Assembly (NCBI RefSeq): GCF_914484835.1
Contig: NZ_CAJZAR010000077.1
Location: forward strand, 62,145 to 126,144
Length of the DNA stretch: 64,000 bases
Direction: 5' to 3'
DNA from: Paraburkholderia tropica
GTDB taxonomy: Bacteria; Pseudomonadota; Gammaproteobacteria; Burkholderiales; Burkholderiaceae
Shown here one piece after another: positions 25,085 to 34,031 of this stretch (position 1 is its first letter; every line of letters begins with the position of its first letter). Position numbers and translations under genes: made by a program. The notes below the pieces were generated by a model, which had not been told where the DNA came from, searched no databases, and saw only the letters and a program-made list of their open reading frames with translations.

Positions 25085-25087
25085 CGC

Positions 25088-26359
25088 ATGACGCTTCGCT
25101 CCGCCCCTTCACGTTCCTCGCCGTCGCAGCCGGACGGCGCCGCCGCGCTCGTCTGGTACGCGACCATCGTCGCGATCGGCCTGAATCTGCGGCCGCTGCT
25201 CACGTCGATCAGTCCCCTCATGGCGACCATCCGCCACGACACCGGACTGTCGTTCTCGGGCGCGTCGCTGCTCACGAGCCTGCCCGTGGTCGCGATGGGA
25301 CTCGGCGCATTCGGCACCGGCTGGCTCGCGCGCCGGCTCGGCGACACGCGCGGCGTCGCGCTCGGCCTCGTGGCGATTGCGGCGGCGGTCGGTGCGCGTG
25401 CGTTCGCGGCGTCGGGCGGCGCGCTGATGTTCACCGCCGTCGCGGCGGGCGCGGGCGTCGCGGCCATCCAGGCGCTGCTGCCCGCCGTCATGAAGCAGCG
25501 CTTCGCCCACCGCGTGCCGCTCGCGATGGGCCTCTTTTCGGCGTCGATCATGGGTGGCGGCGGGCTCGGCGCGAGCCTGAGCCCGCTCGTCGCGCGTGCG
25601 GGAAATTCATGGCACGGCGCGCTCGCGGTCTGGGCGCTGCCCGCCGTGGCCGCGCTCGGCCTGTGGCTCTGGCTGAATCGGGGAAATCGGCGCGGTCGTG
25701 ACGCGGGCACGGCTCCGGCCAGCACGGCGGCGCAATCCGCCGCCCCCGTGCCGGTCTGGCGCAAGCGCCGCGCATGGACGCTCGGGCTGCATTTCGGCCT
25801 CGTGAACGGCGGCTATACGAGCCTCGTCGCGTGGCTGCCCGCGTATTACCAGCAGCACGGCGCGAGCGTCGAAGCGAGCGGTTCGCTGCTCGCCGCCATG
25901 ACGGTGTTCCAGGCCGCCAGCGCGCTGCTGCTGCCGCTCGCGGCCGCGCGCTTCGCCGACCGCCGTCCGTGGCTGATCGCCGGGCTCTGCGCGCAGTGGA
26001 TCGGCGTGGTCGGCCTTGCGGCCTGGCCCGAAGCCGCGCCGCTGCTGTGGGTCGCGGCGGCGGGCGCGGGCCTCGGCGGCACCTTCTCGGTCACGCTCGT
26101 CACCGCGCTCGATCATTCGGGCGATCACCGTATCGCGGCGCGGCTCGTCGCGTTCGTGCAGGGGCTGGGCTTCGTAATCGCCGCGCTCGCGCCGCTCGTG
26201 GCCGGACGCGTACGCGACCTGACCGGCGGCTTCACCGCCGCGTGGATCATGCTCGCCGTCTCCATCACCGCGATGATCGTGCTCACGCTCGCGTTCTCGC
26301 CGCGCAGCTATGGACGCTGGCTCGGCATTCACGGTTCGGCGTCGCTCGACGCCGTCTGA
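25088..26359 (+). CDS. MFS transporter, CynX/NimT family
   Basis: This 423-residue, 12-helix major facilitator protein starts with the family-typical NLRPLLTSISPLM. It carries the MFS A-type motif GWLARRLGDTRG after helix 2. CynX/NimT relatives transport cyanate, 2-nitroimidazole or similar small compounds. The substrate here is unknown. The ATG at 25088 lies inside an operator-like repeat. Regulation by the divergent GntR protein is likely. Confidence 0.88.
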   Translation: MTLRSAPSRSSPSQPDGAAALVWYATIVAIGLNLRPLLTSISPLMATIRHDTGLSFSGASLLTSLPVVAMGLGAFGTGWLARRLGDTRGVALGLVAIAAAVGARAFAASGGALMFTAVAAGAGVAAIQALLPAVMKQRFAHRVPLAMGLFSASIMGGGGLGASLSPLVARAGNSWHGALAVWALPAVAALGLWLWLNRGNRRGRDAGTAPASTAAQSAAPVPVWRKRRAWTLGLHFGLVNGGYTSLVAWLPAYYQQHGASVEASGSLLAAMTVFQAASALLLPLAAARFADRRPWLIAGLCAQWIGVVGLAAWPEAAPLLWVAAAGAGLGGTFSVTLVTALDHSGDHRIAARLVAFVQGLGFVIAALAPLVAGRVRDLTGGFTAAWIMLAVSITAMIVLTLAFSPRSYGRWLGIHGSASLDAV

Positions 26360-26705
26360 GGCTGCGCGACACGGCCAAGCCGAGCCAGGCGGATTCGATA
26401 CCTGATCGATCCCCGCTCGATCCCGCCAGGCGCGCCCTGGCGGCTATCCGGCGCACAAAAAAATTCGAAAAAAAACCATCCCGCCGCCGTGCCCGCATAC
26501 ACGGCGCTTCCACGCAACAGCGACGCGCGCTTTTCCCTCAAACGTTTGCATTCACCGCTGTACGAATGTACAGTGCGTGCAGCCGGCCATCCGTGCCGCC
26601 CGGTTGCCGTACCGGGCACCGCCGCCTTCGGGCGTGCCCGCCAGCCCGCGCTTTGCGGGGCCGGTGCGGTCAGGCGGGGCAGTTCATCAAAACGGAGATC
26701 ACGAC
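26360..26705 (+). promoter_or_regulatory. Intergenic region with LacI/PurR-like and LexA-like sites
   Basis: CCGCCAGG (26423-26430) and CCTGGCGG (26436-26443) form a hairpin after the transporter gene. CAAACGTTTG at 26539-26548 is a palindrome with the core of LacI/PurR-type operators. CTGTACGAATGTACAG at 26558-26573 fits the LexA box (CTGT-N8-ACAG) and is palindromic over 12 bases. GC-rich inverted repeats follow up to the next gene. Confidence 0.5.
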
Positions 26706-27179
26706 GTGCGATTCATCTTGACGGGGAGCTTGCTGTGCGCCCTCGCATCCACCGCGCTCGCTGGGGAACACTACATCGAGATCTGGAATCCGCCCGAGGC
26801 GAGAACGCCCGGCGCGCATCCCGCGAGGACCGACAAGAAAGCGCACGCGCATCACGGCGCGAAGCACAAGCTCGCCAATAACGACCGCCTCGGCACCCGC
26901 AAGATCGCCGAACCGGCGTTGCGCGACCCGGCACCCACCGTGCCGGTCATGCCGGGCTCCACACCCATGCTCACGAAGCCGGAACCGGGCACGCTGCCCG
27001 CCATTCCGCCGCAGATCGGCCCCGACGGCAACGTGCTGCAAGTCAACTACGCCGTGCCCGCTCGCCGCGCGCAAAGTCCGCTGATGGCGCTGCCGACCGT
27101 GCCTGTCGCGCGTGCTTCGATGCAGCCTGCCACGCAGTCCACGACGCTTCAATCCGCCGCTTCGCGCGCGCCGCAGTAA
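26706..27179 (+). CDS. Secreted hypothetical protein, Pro-rich
   Basis: This 157-residue protein starts at a GTG with GGAG upstream. The signal peptide MRFILTGSLLCALASTALA is followed by GEHYIEIW. The mature part is rich in Pro, Ala and basic residues (KKAHAHHGAKHK) and has no recognised domain. It is probably periplasmic and unstructured. A LexA-like box lies 133 bp upstream of the start. Confidence 0.65.
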   Translation: MRFILTGSLLCALASTALAGEHYIEIWNPPEARTPGAHPARTDKKAHAHHGAKHKLANNDRLGTRKIAEPALRDPAPTVPVMPGSTPMLTKPEPGTLPAIPPQIGPDGNVLQVNYAVPARRAQSPLMALPTVPVARASMQPATQSTTLQSAASRAPQ

Positions 27180-27604
27180 GCAGCGCAGTAAGCACCGCAA
27201 TCAGCCGCGCAGTCGATCCGCATCCGTCGCGCATTCCTCGCCTGGCCCTCTCCCGAGACACAAAAAAAGCGGCCCCGCCACCTTGCGGTGCGGGGCCGAA
27301 TCCCATGTCAAGGAGATGTCATGGAGGAGACGGTTTCATCGTACCGATGACCCGCACGCGCCCCAACCAATGCTTTCGCATATGCATATCGCGCGCGCGC
27401 CGCAGGTGCGAACCCGCCGCGACGGCATATGGTTAGAACAAAAAGTCGTTTCGCGACGCGCCGCGCGCTCACTAAGATGACTGTTCCGGCCTGATTTAAG
27501 CCGCCCCAGCATCGGGCGCCAGGCGAGCGATCCGCCATGACCCGCGTTGCCGCGCGCCGTCATGTTTCGCACGCCGGGCCCATCGCCATTTCGAGGAGCA
27601 CCCC
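27180..27604. terminator. Intergenic region with a minus-strand terminator
   Basis: CGGCCCCGC (27270-27278) pairs with GCGGGGCCG (27290-27298), with further pairing inside. On the minus strand the stem is followed by seven T, so it would end a leftward transcript, although no minus-strand gene is evident to the right. The rest of the gap (TATGCATA near 27379, several CGCG runs) shows no gene. Confidence 0.5.
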
Positions 27605-28309
27605 TTGAGCACTTCCGATTCCAGACACCGTCCGCTCGTGGTCGGCATTGGCGGCACGACGCGCGCCGCGTCGTCGACCGAGCGCGCGCTGGCCTTCGCG
27701 CTGCGCGGCGCGGAAGCCGCCGGCGCACGCACGCAGCTGTTCGACGGCACCTTCCTGCACAGCCTGCCGCACTACGCGCCCGAAAGCCCCACGCGCACCG
27801 ACGCCCAGCTTCAATTGATCGAAGCCGTGCGCGCCGCCGACGCCGTGATCATCGCGACGCCCGGCTATCACGGCGGCGTCTCGGGCCTCGTGAAGAACGC
27901 GCTCGATACGCTCGAAGAACTGCGCGGCGACGCGCGTCCGTATCTCGATGGCCGCGCGGTCGGCTGCATCGTGACCGCCTACGGCTGGCAGGCCGCCGGT
28001 TCGGTGCTGACCTCGCTGCGCTCGATCGTGCACGCGCTGCGCGGCTGGCCGACGCCGTTCGGCGCGGGCATCAACACGCTGGAGACGCGCTTCGAGAGCG
28101 CGCACGAGTGCTCGGATCCGAAGGTCGTCGATCAGCTCGCGACGGTCGGCCAGCAGGCCGCGCAATTCGCGCTCGCGTTCAACGCGCGCCATACCGCATC
28201 GCAGACCGGCGCGGCGCTTGCTGCCGCCGGCGCATCGACGTCGTCGACGTCATCGAGTTCGGCGGCCCAGCCCGCGCGCAACGAAGACCGCCTGAGCGTC
28301 GCCGTTTGA
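27605..28309 (+). CDS. NADPH-dependent FMN reductase family protein
   Basis: This 234-residue flavodoxin-fold protein shows the FMN-phosphate loop GIGGTTRAASSTERA and the ring-binding segment TPGYHGGVSGLVKNALD. Family members reduce FMN, quinones or azo dyes. The TTG start is supported by GAGGAG 8-9 bp before it. The last 35 residues are a Ser/Thr/Ala-rich tail (SSTSSTSSS-like) not typical of the family. Confidence 0.87.
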   Translation: MSTSDSRHRPLVVGIGGTTRAASSTERALAFALRGAEAAGARTQLFDGTFLHSLPHYAPESPTRTDAQLQLIEAVRAADAVIIATPGYHGGVSGLVKNALDTLEELRGDARPYLDGRAVGCIVTAYGWQAAGSVLTSLRSIVHALRGWPTPFGAGINTLETRFESAHECSDPKVVDQLATVGQQAAQFALAFNARHTASQTGAALAAAGASTSSTSSSSAAQPARNEDRLSVAV

Positions 28310-28715
28310 GCGTCGCTTTGAGTGGCTCCGTTTGAGCGGATGAACGTTCCGCTCATCGCCTGAAAACGTCCGCGCCGCGCGCGCGGACGAGCGCGCCTTT
28401 CACACGTCCTGTTTGTCCCCTTCGTCTGATTCGTCTGATTCGTCTGATTCATCGGATTGGTCCCGCACGCCGCTGTGCGCGCCAGCGCACGCACGCGCGC
28501 GCGTTGCGTCGGTCAGCCCACAGACGGCGCATTGTGGCGGCGCCACATTGAAGCCGCCCACACGAACCCGCCTCATGCGAAACCTCATGCAGACCAAGCT
28601 GCTGATCGTTGCAGGCCGGACGTGATTAGCTTGCGACGAATGATTGGTTCCGCCCGCGCGATGGTGTCACTACGCTGGGGCCTGTTTACGCAAGCATCGA
28701 CAGGATTCAGTGGCC
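28310..28715. repeat. Intergenic region with a 9-bp tandem repeat
   Basis: TCGTCTGAT is repeated three times exactly at 28422-28448 and once imperfectly at 28449-28457. CGTCCGCGC and GCGCGGACG near 28367-28389 can form a hairpin after the reductase gene. Short open frames over the repeat have biased composition and no ribosome site, so I do not call a gene. Confidence 0.6.
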
Positions 28716-28943
28716 ATGCACGCAACCCTCCGCTACAAAGGCTACGAAGTCGCGCCCAGCGCGCAGCGGCTTCCGAACGGCCTGTACGCCGCCAATCTGA
28801 CGATCGGCACGCTGCCGAGCACACGCCCGCATGCGCACCGATCGTTCGACGCGCTCGATTACTTCTTCGAGGAGCGCCACGCGCTCGCCTACGCGTGCCG
28901 CTGGGCGCGCATGTGGATCGACGAGCAGCGCCGCTGCGCCTGA
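28716..28943 (+). CDS. Small conserved hypothetical protein
   Basis: This 75-residue soluble protein starts MHATLRYKGYEVAPSAQRLP and contains FEERHALAYACRWARMWIDE. AGGA lies upstream; a GTG at 28710 is an alternative start. I do not recognise a domain. It is flanked by noncoding DNA and is probably a single gene. Confidence 0.6.
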   Translation: MHATLRYKGYEVAPSAQRLPNGLYAANLTIGTLPSTRPHAHRSFDALDYFFEERHALAYACRWARMWIDEQRRCA

Positions 28944-29079
28944 TCCGGCCCGCTCTAGCCGACGACTTGCGGCGATCTCCGACGATCGGGCGTGCGGCCC
29001 CTTCGTGCGCGCGGCAAGGCAAGATTTCTTACGAATGTGACAGAATAGGAGTCATATCACCGTCATTTTTACCGTATCC

Positions 29080-30000
29080 ATGTCCGACACCCTGATGCAT
29101 CGAGAGGTAGGCAGCGATCGCCTCACCGACCAGGACGCCGCGCTGCGTCGCTGGACTCACGACACGCCAGGGCCCATCAAGATCGGATCGGACGAGCACC
29201 GCAAGATGTTCTGCCGGATGTTGCTCGATACCCACGATCCGTACCGTCCCGCCGTGCTCGACTGGCCGAAGCTCGAACCCGACGCGCTCGGGCGCCTCAC
29301 GTCGCTGCCGATCTGGGATATCGCCGTGCAGACCGAAGGCCGCGCGTCGATTCGTGTGAAGACTTACGCCGCGACCGTGACCGAACCGCTGCTGCGCGAA
29401 GCCATCGAAATGGACGGCGACGAGGAAGCGCGCCACAAGGTCGTGCTCTCGCATCTGGTGCAGGCCTACGGCATCGAACTCGCGCCCGAACCGCATTACG
29501 CGCCGCCGAAAGACGCCGAATGGGCGTGGATGTTCACGGGCTACAGCGAGTGCATCGACAGCTTCTTCGCCTTCGGCCTGTTCCGCTCGGCGCAGCGGTC
29601 GGGCTTTTTTCCGGCGGAACTGGTCGAGACTTTCGAGCCCGTGATTCAGGAAGAAGCGCGCCACATCCTGCTCTTCGTGAACTGGGTCGCGTGGTATCGC
29701 AAGACCATGCCGTGGTGGCGCCGTCCGTGGCACTCGCTGCGCGTGGGCGCAATCTGGATCAAACTGATATGGGACCGCGTGGCGATCGCGCGCGGCATCG
29801 ACGCCGACGGCGTGGCGCACGACTCGAACTTCCTGCCCGCGAACCGCGAGGTGCTCGGCGATTCGCTCAAGCCGCGCGACATGATCGAGCTGTGCCTGAA
29901 GGAAGACACCGATCGCATGCGCGGCTACGATCCGCGCCTGCTGCGCCCGACGCTCGTGCCCGCGCTCGCGCGGCTCGCGCTGCGCTTCATGAAGAAGTGA
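29080..30000 (+). CDS. Ferritin-like diiron four-helix protein of unknown function
   Basis: This 306-residue soluble protein contains the full carboxylate-bridged diiron pattern. It has E86 in helix 1, E116-A-R-H119 in helix 2, E157 in helix 3, and E192-A-R-H195 in helix 4, so two identical EEARH motifs are 76 residues apart. This is the ligand set of ferritin-like oxidases and oxygenases. The C-terminal third (Trp/Arg-rich, KPRDMIELCLKED) is outside the bundle. AurF-type N-oxygenases are a possible comparison, but no assignment is secure. It is upstream of an amidase on the same strand, 161 bp apart. Confidence 0.8.
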   Translation: MSDTLMHREVGSDRLTDQDAALRRWTHDTPGPIKIGSDEHRKMFCRMLLDTHDPYRPAVLDWPKLEPDALGRLTSLPIWDIAVQTEGRASIRVKTYAATVTEPLLREAIEMDGDEEARHKVVLSHLVQAYGIELAPEPHYAPPKDAEWAWMFTGYSECIDSFFAFGLFRSAQRSGFFPAELVETFEPVIQEEARHILLFVNWVAWYRKTMPWWRRPWHSLRVGAIWIKLIWDRVAIARGIDADGVAHDSNFLPANREVLGDSLKPRDMIELCLKEDTDRMRGYDPRLLRPTLVPALARLALRFMKK

Positions 30001-30161
30001 GCGAAGCCCTATAACAACGCGCGCGATTTCGCTGGCTTGCGCATGATTGTTGCGCGTGAGTTGAGTGCGTAACAGCGGCGCGAAATTGCGGCGCATGAAC
30101 CATGACGATTGCGCATGATCGCGCGCCGCGCCGCACGACGGCCGCACGAGGAGGAGACTGC

Positions 30162-31625
30162 ATGACCTGGACTGTCGACCAGTTGCTCGAACTGACCGCG
30201 ACGCAAGCCGTCGACGCGATCCGCGCGGGCCGCCTCAAGGCCGCCGACTACGTCGCCACGCTGATCGCCCGCGCGCAGGCGCTCGAAAACCTCAACGCGC
30301 TCACCGCGCTCGATGTCGAAGGCGCGCTCGCGGCGGCGCAGCGCATCGACGCGCTCGGCGCGTCCGAGCGCGCGCATCTGCCGCTCGCGGGACTGCCCGT
30401 GGTCGTGAAGGACAACATCAACACGCGCGGCCTGCCAACCTCGGCGGGCACGCCCGCGCTCGAAGGCTTCGTGCCCGCGCGCCACGCGCCCTCGGTGCAG
30501 CGTCTCGTCGATGCGGGCGCCATCGTGCTCGGCAAGGCCAACATGCACGAACTGGCGTTCGGCATCACCAGCACGAATCTCGCGCCGCACGCGGGCCCGG
30601 TGCGCAATCCCTGGGATCCCGAACGAATTCCGGGCGGCTCGTCGGGCGGCACCTCCGCCGCCATCGCGGCGCGCATCGTGCCCGCGGGACTCGGCACCGA
30701 TACCGGCGGCTCCACGCGCATTCCGGCCGCGCTCTGCGGCATCGTCGGCTTGCGTCCGAGCGTCGGCGACGGCGGCACGCAGCGTCGCTATCACGATCCG
30801 CAAGCCGTCGTGCCGATCAGCCACACGCGCGACACCGTAGGCCCGATGGCGCGCACGGTCGCCGACGTGGCGCTGCTCGACGGCGTGATCACGGGCCACG
30901 GCCCGCTCGCGCAGGCGGCCGTCGCGAATCTGCGCATCGGCCTGCCCGCGCCGTTCTGGGAAGGCCTCGAAGCGGCCACCGAAGACGTCTCGCGCGCCGC
31001 GCTCGCGAAGCTCGCGGCGGCGGGCGTGACGCTCGTGCCGATCGAGATGGGCGACATCTTCGCGCTCAACGACCGCGTGAGCCTGGCCATCGCGCTGCAC
31101 GAACCCATCGACGATCTGCAAGCGTGGCTCACCGCCAATCACGCGCCGGCGCGCAGCGTGGCCGACGTGGCGGCGCGCATCGCGAGTCCCGACGTGCGCG
31201 AAGCCTACGACGCGATCCTCGCCGACGTGCGCGGCAGCGACTATCAGACGGCGATGACCGTCTGGCGTCCTCGCCTGCAACAGCTTTACGCGCAGACGTT
31301 TTCGGCGAACGGACTCGACGCGCTGCTGTTCCCGACCACGCGTCTTGCCGCCGTGCCGCTCGACGAAGTGAACGGCTCGTCGAGCGTGTCGATCGACGGC
31401 GGGCCGCCCATCGACGAGATGGAGGCGTATCTGCGCAACACCGATCCCGCCAGCAACGCGGGCATTCCGGGACTCGCGCTGCCGTGCGGTCTCGTCGAAG
31501 GCGAAAACGGGCCGCTGCCGGTCGGCCTGGAACTCGATGGACCCGCAGGCAGCGACCGTCGTCTGCTCGCCATCGGTCTCGCGTTCGAGCAGATTCTCGG
31601 CAGCTTGCCCGCGCCCGCCATCTGA
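30162..31625 (+). CDS. Amidase (amidase-signature family)
   Basis: This 487-residue hydrolase has a Ser-cisSer-Lys triad: Lys83 (VVKDNI), Ser160/161 (GGSSGGTS) and nucleophile Ser184 (GTDTGGSTRIPAA). It hydrolyses a carboxamide to acid and ammonia. The sequence resembles indoleacetamide and mandelamide hydrolases, but the substrate cannot be read from it. The ATG follows GAGGAG. No signal peptide is present. Confidence 0.92.
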   Translation: MTWTVDQLLELTATQAVDAIRAGRLKAADYVATLIARAQALENLNALTALDVEGALAAAQRIDALGASERAHLPLAGLPVVVKDNINTRGLPTSAGTPALEGFVPARHAPSVQRLVDAGAIVLGKANMHELAFGITSTNLAPHAGPVRNPWDPERIPGGSSGGTSAAIAARIVPAGLGTDTGGSTRIPAALCGIVGLRPSVGDGGTQRRYHDPQAVVPISHTRDTVGPMARTVADVALLDGVITGHGPLAQAAVANLRIGLPAPFWEGLEAATEDVSRAALAKLAAAGVTLVPIEMGDIFALNDRVSLAIALHEPIDDLQAWLTANHAPARSVADVAARIASPDVREAYDAILADVRGSDYQTAMTVWRPRLQQLYAQTFSANGLDALLFPTTRLAAVPLDEVNGSSSVSIDGGPPIDEMEAYLRNTDPASNAGIPGLALPCGLVEGENGPLPVGLELDGPAGSDRRLLAIGLAFEQILGSLPAPAI

Positions 31626-31663
31626 GCCAGACTTTCCGGCTTTCTTTCGCTCCACTTCCGCCG

Positions 31664-31703
31664 CGCTTACGACGTTTCGGCCATGCGCCGTCAGTCGTAA
31701 GCG
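31664..31703. repeat. Inverted repeat between the amidase and feoA genes
   Basis: CGCTTACGAC (31664-31673) and GTCGTAAGCG (31694-31703) form a perfect 10-bp inverted repeat with a 20-base loop. No T-run follows. It may help end the amidase transcript. Confidence 0.5.
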
Positions 31704-31854
31704 GCGTCGGCGCGACGTGCGCCGACCATTCATGTGACAAATTGGCGCACTCAATCGGCCAAACCTTCGCCGAGCCCTTGCAGGGCGTCGCAACCTCGCC
31801 GCGTGACGCGCGGATCGGATGCACTCCGCCGCACGCAAAGCACATCGCCGCTAC

Positions 31855-31873
31855 AATGAGAACAGTTCTCATT
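31855..31873 (+). promoter_or_regulatory. Fur box before feoA, perfect palindrome
   Basis: AATGAGAACAGTTCTCATT is a perfect 9-1-9 palindrome of 19 bp, 20 bp before the feoA ATG. It should give tight iron-dependent repression of the feo operon. Confidence 0.92.
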
Positions 31874-31893
31874 TCAAAACAGAAAGCTTCCCC

Positions 31894-32169
31894 ATGCGTC
31901 TGACCGACCTTTCAAAAGGCGTAAGCGCCTTTGTCGAGCGCGTAGAAGACGCCTCCGCGCCCGACCCCATCGCCCAGCGCCTGCGCGACCTGGGCTTCGT
32001 TCCCGGCGAGCCCGTGCGCGTGGTCGCACGCGCGCCGTGGAGCGCCGACCCGCTGCTCGTGCAGATCGGCTCGACGCGCTTCGCGCTGCGCCGCGCCGAA
32101 GCCGAGCGCGTGACCATCCAGCTCGACGCCATCGACATCACGAACACCCAGGCAGGAACCGCCGCATGA
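31894..32169 (+). CDS. feoA: Ferrous iron transport accessory protein FeoA
   Basis: This 91-residue cytosolic protein has an SH3-like fold. It shows QRLRDLGFVPGEPVRVV and PLLVQIGSTRFALRRAEAERV, both typical of FeoA. It supports FeoB-driven Fe2+ uptake. Start is the ATG at 31894 behind AGAAAG. The stop overlaps the feoB start (ATGA). A Fur palindrome lies just upstream. Confidence 0.94.
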   Translation: MRLTDLSKGVSAFVERVEDASAPDPIAQRLRDLGFVPGEPVRVVARAPWSADPLLVQIGSTRFALRRAEAERVTIQLDAIDITNTQAGTAA

Positions 32170-34031
32170 GCACGCCGAACGCCAAGCCGCTGCGCATCGC
32201 GCTCGTCGGCAACCCGAATTGCGGCAAGACCGCGCTGTTCAATCTGCTCACCGGCGCGCGCCAGAAAGTCGCGAACTACGCGGGCGTGACGGTCGAGCGC
32301 AAGGAAGGCCGTTTCGTCACGCCGTCGGGCCGCAAGGTGCAGCTGCTCGATCTGCCCGGCGCGTACAGCTTCGATTCCGCGAGCCCCGACGAGCGCGTCA
32401 CGCACGACGTGCTGATGGGCCGCTATCCGGGCGAGGCGATTCCCCAACTGGTCGTCTGCGTAGCGGACGCGACCAATCTGCGCCTACATCTGCGCTTCGT
32501 GCTCGAAGTGAAGCGCATGGGCCGCCCGGTCGTGCTCGCGCTCAACATGATGGATGCCGCGAAGCGCCGCGGCATCGTCGTGGACGTGGCGAAGCTCTCG
32601 CAGGCGCTCGGCATGCCCGTGGTCGAAACAGTGGCCGTGCAGCGCAACGGCGCGCAGTCGCTCGTCGCGCTGCTCGACCGCGTGAACACGGAAGACGCCG
32701 CGCCTTCGCAGGATGCAGCGGAAGACGCCGCAGCACAGGACGGCGATCTCCACGCCGCCGTGCGCCGCATTCTCGCCGACGCCGTGACGATGCCGCGCGC
32801 CACCGACGCACGCGACGACGCCATCGACAGCGTCGCGCTGCATCCGGTGCTCGGCCCGCTGATTCTCGCGGTGGTGATGTTCCTCGTGTTCCAGGCGGTC
32901 TATTCGCTCGGCAAGCCGCTGACCGATTCGATCGGCGACGGCTTCGACTGGCTCGGCGGCATCGCGGGCGCGTGGCTGCCCGACGGCCCGCTGCGCAGCC
33001 TGCTGACCGACGGCCTGCTGACCGGCCTCGGCACCGTGCTCGGCTTCCTGCCCGAAATTCTCGTGCTGTTCTTCTTCATCCTCGTGCTGGAGGAATCGGG
33101 CTATCTGCCGCGCGCGGCCTTTCTGCTCGACCGCATGATGGTGTCGGTCGGCCTCACGGGGCGCTCGTTCATTCCGCTGCTTTCGAGTTTCGCGTGCGCG
33201 ATTCCGGGCGTGATGGGCACGCGCAGCATCTCCGATCCGCGCGACCGGCTCGCGACCATTCTCGTCGCGCCGCTCATGACGTGTTCCGCGCGCCTGCCCG
33301 TCTACGCGCTGCTGATCAGCGCATTCATCCCGCACCGCATGGTGTTCAGCGTGTTCAACCTGCAGGGGCTCGTCCTGTTCGCGCTCTACGTGCTGGGCAT
33401 CGTGGGCGCGATGGCGGTGGGCTGGGTGATGAAGCATCTGCGCCGCGACCGCACCGAACACGCGCTGCTGATGGAGCTGCCGTCGTATCGCATCCCGCGC
33501 GCGCGCGACGTGGCGATCGGCCTGTGGGAGCGCTGCACGATCTTCCTGAAGCGCCTGACCGGCATCATCCTCGCGCTGACCGTGATCATGTGGTTCGTCT
33601 CGACGTTCCCCTCGCCGCCCGATGGCGCGACCGGTCCCGCCATCGACTACACGATCGCGGGCTATCTCGGCCGCGCACTGCAATGGCCGTTCGCGCCGCT
33701 CGGCTTCAACTGGCAGATGAGCCTCGCGCTCATTCCGGCCTTCGCCGCGCGCGAAACCGCCGTGGCCGCGCTCGCGACGGTCTATGCCGTGGCGGGCGGC
33801 GACAGCGACGTGGCCGCGCTCGGCCACACGCTCGCGCAGAACTTCTCGGTGGCGAGCGCGCTGTCGCTGATGGTGTGGTTCGCGTTCGCGCCGCAATGCA
33901 TGTCGACGCTCGCCGTGATCCGCCGCGAGACGCGTTCGTGGCGCGCGGTAGTGGTGTCGTTCAGTTATATGTTCGCGGTCGCGTATGCGGCTTCGTTCGT
34001 CACCTATCAAGCCGCGAGGTATTTCCTGTGA
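32166..34031 (+). CDS. feoB: Ferrous iron transporter FeoB
   Basis: This 621-residue protein imports Fe2+ through the inner membrane. The N-terminal G domain has G1 GNPNCGKT (15-22), the G2 region NYAGVT, G3 DLPG and G4 NMMD (canonical NxxD). The helical linker is followed by gate domains with LGFLPEILVLFFFILVLEES and PLLSSFACAIPGVMGTR, where the conserved Cys and Ser positions are seen. The length is shorter than E. coli FeoB (773), as in many betaproteobacteria. It is coupled to feoA and to the next gene by 4-bp overlaps. Confidence 0.95.
   Translation: MSTPNAKPLRIALVGNPNCGKTALFNLLTGARQKVANYAGVTVERKEGRFVTPSGRKVQLLDLPGAYSFDSASPDERVTHDVLMGRYPGEAIPQLVVCVADATNLRLHLRFVLEVKRMGRPVVLALNMMDAAKRRGIVVDVAKLSQALGMPVVETVAVQRNGAQSLVALLDRVNTEDAAPSQDAAEDAAAQDGDLHAAVRRILADAVTMPRATDARDDAIDSVALHPVLGPLILAVVMFLVFQAVYSLGKPLTDSIGDGFDWLGGIAGAWLPDGPLRSLLTDGLLTGLGTVLGFLPEILVLFFFILVLEESGYLPRAAFLLDRMMVSVGLTGRSFIPLLSSFACAIPGVMGTRSISDPRDRLATILVAPLMTCSARLPVYALLISAFIPHRMVFSVFNLQGLVLFALYVLGIVGAMAVGWVMKHLRRDRTEHALLMELPSYRIPRARDVAIGLWERCTIFLKRLTGIILALTVIMWFVSTFPSPPDGATGPAIDYTIAGYLGRALQWPFAPLGFNWQMSLALIPAFAARETAVAALATVYAVAGGDSDVAALGHTLAQNFSVASALSLMVWFAFAPQCMSTLAVIRRETRSWRAVVVSFSYMFAVAYAASFVTYQAARYFL

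Noticed and set aside
28422..28457. Short direct repeats considered as a CRISPR array
   Set aside because: The unit is 9 bp with no spacers. It is a simple tandem repeat.
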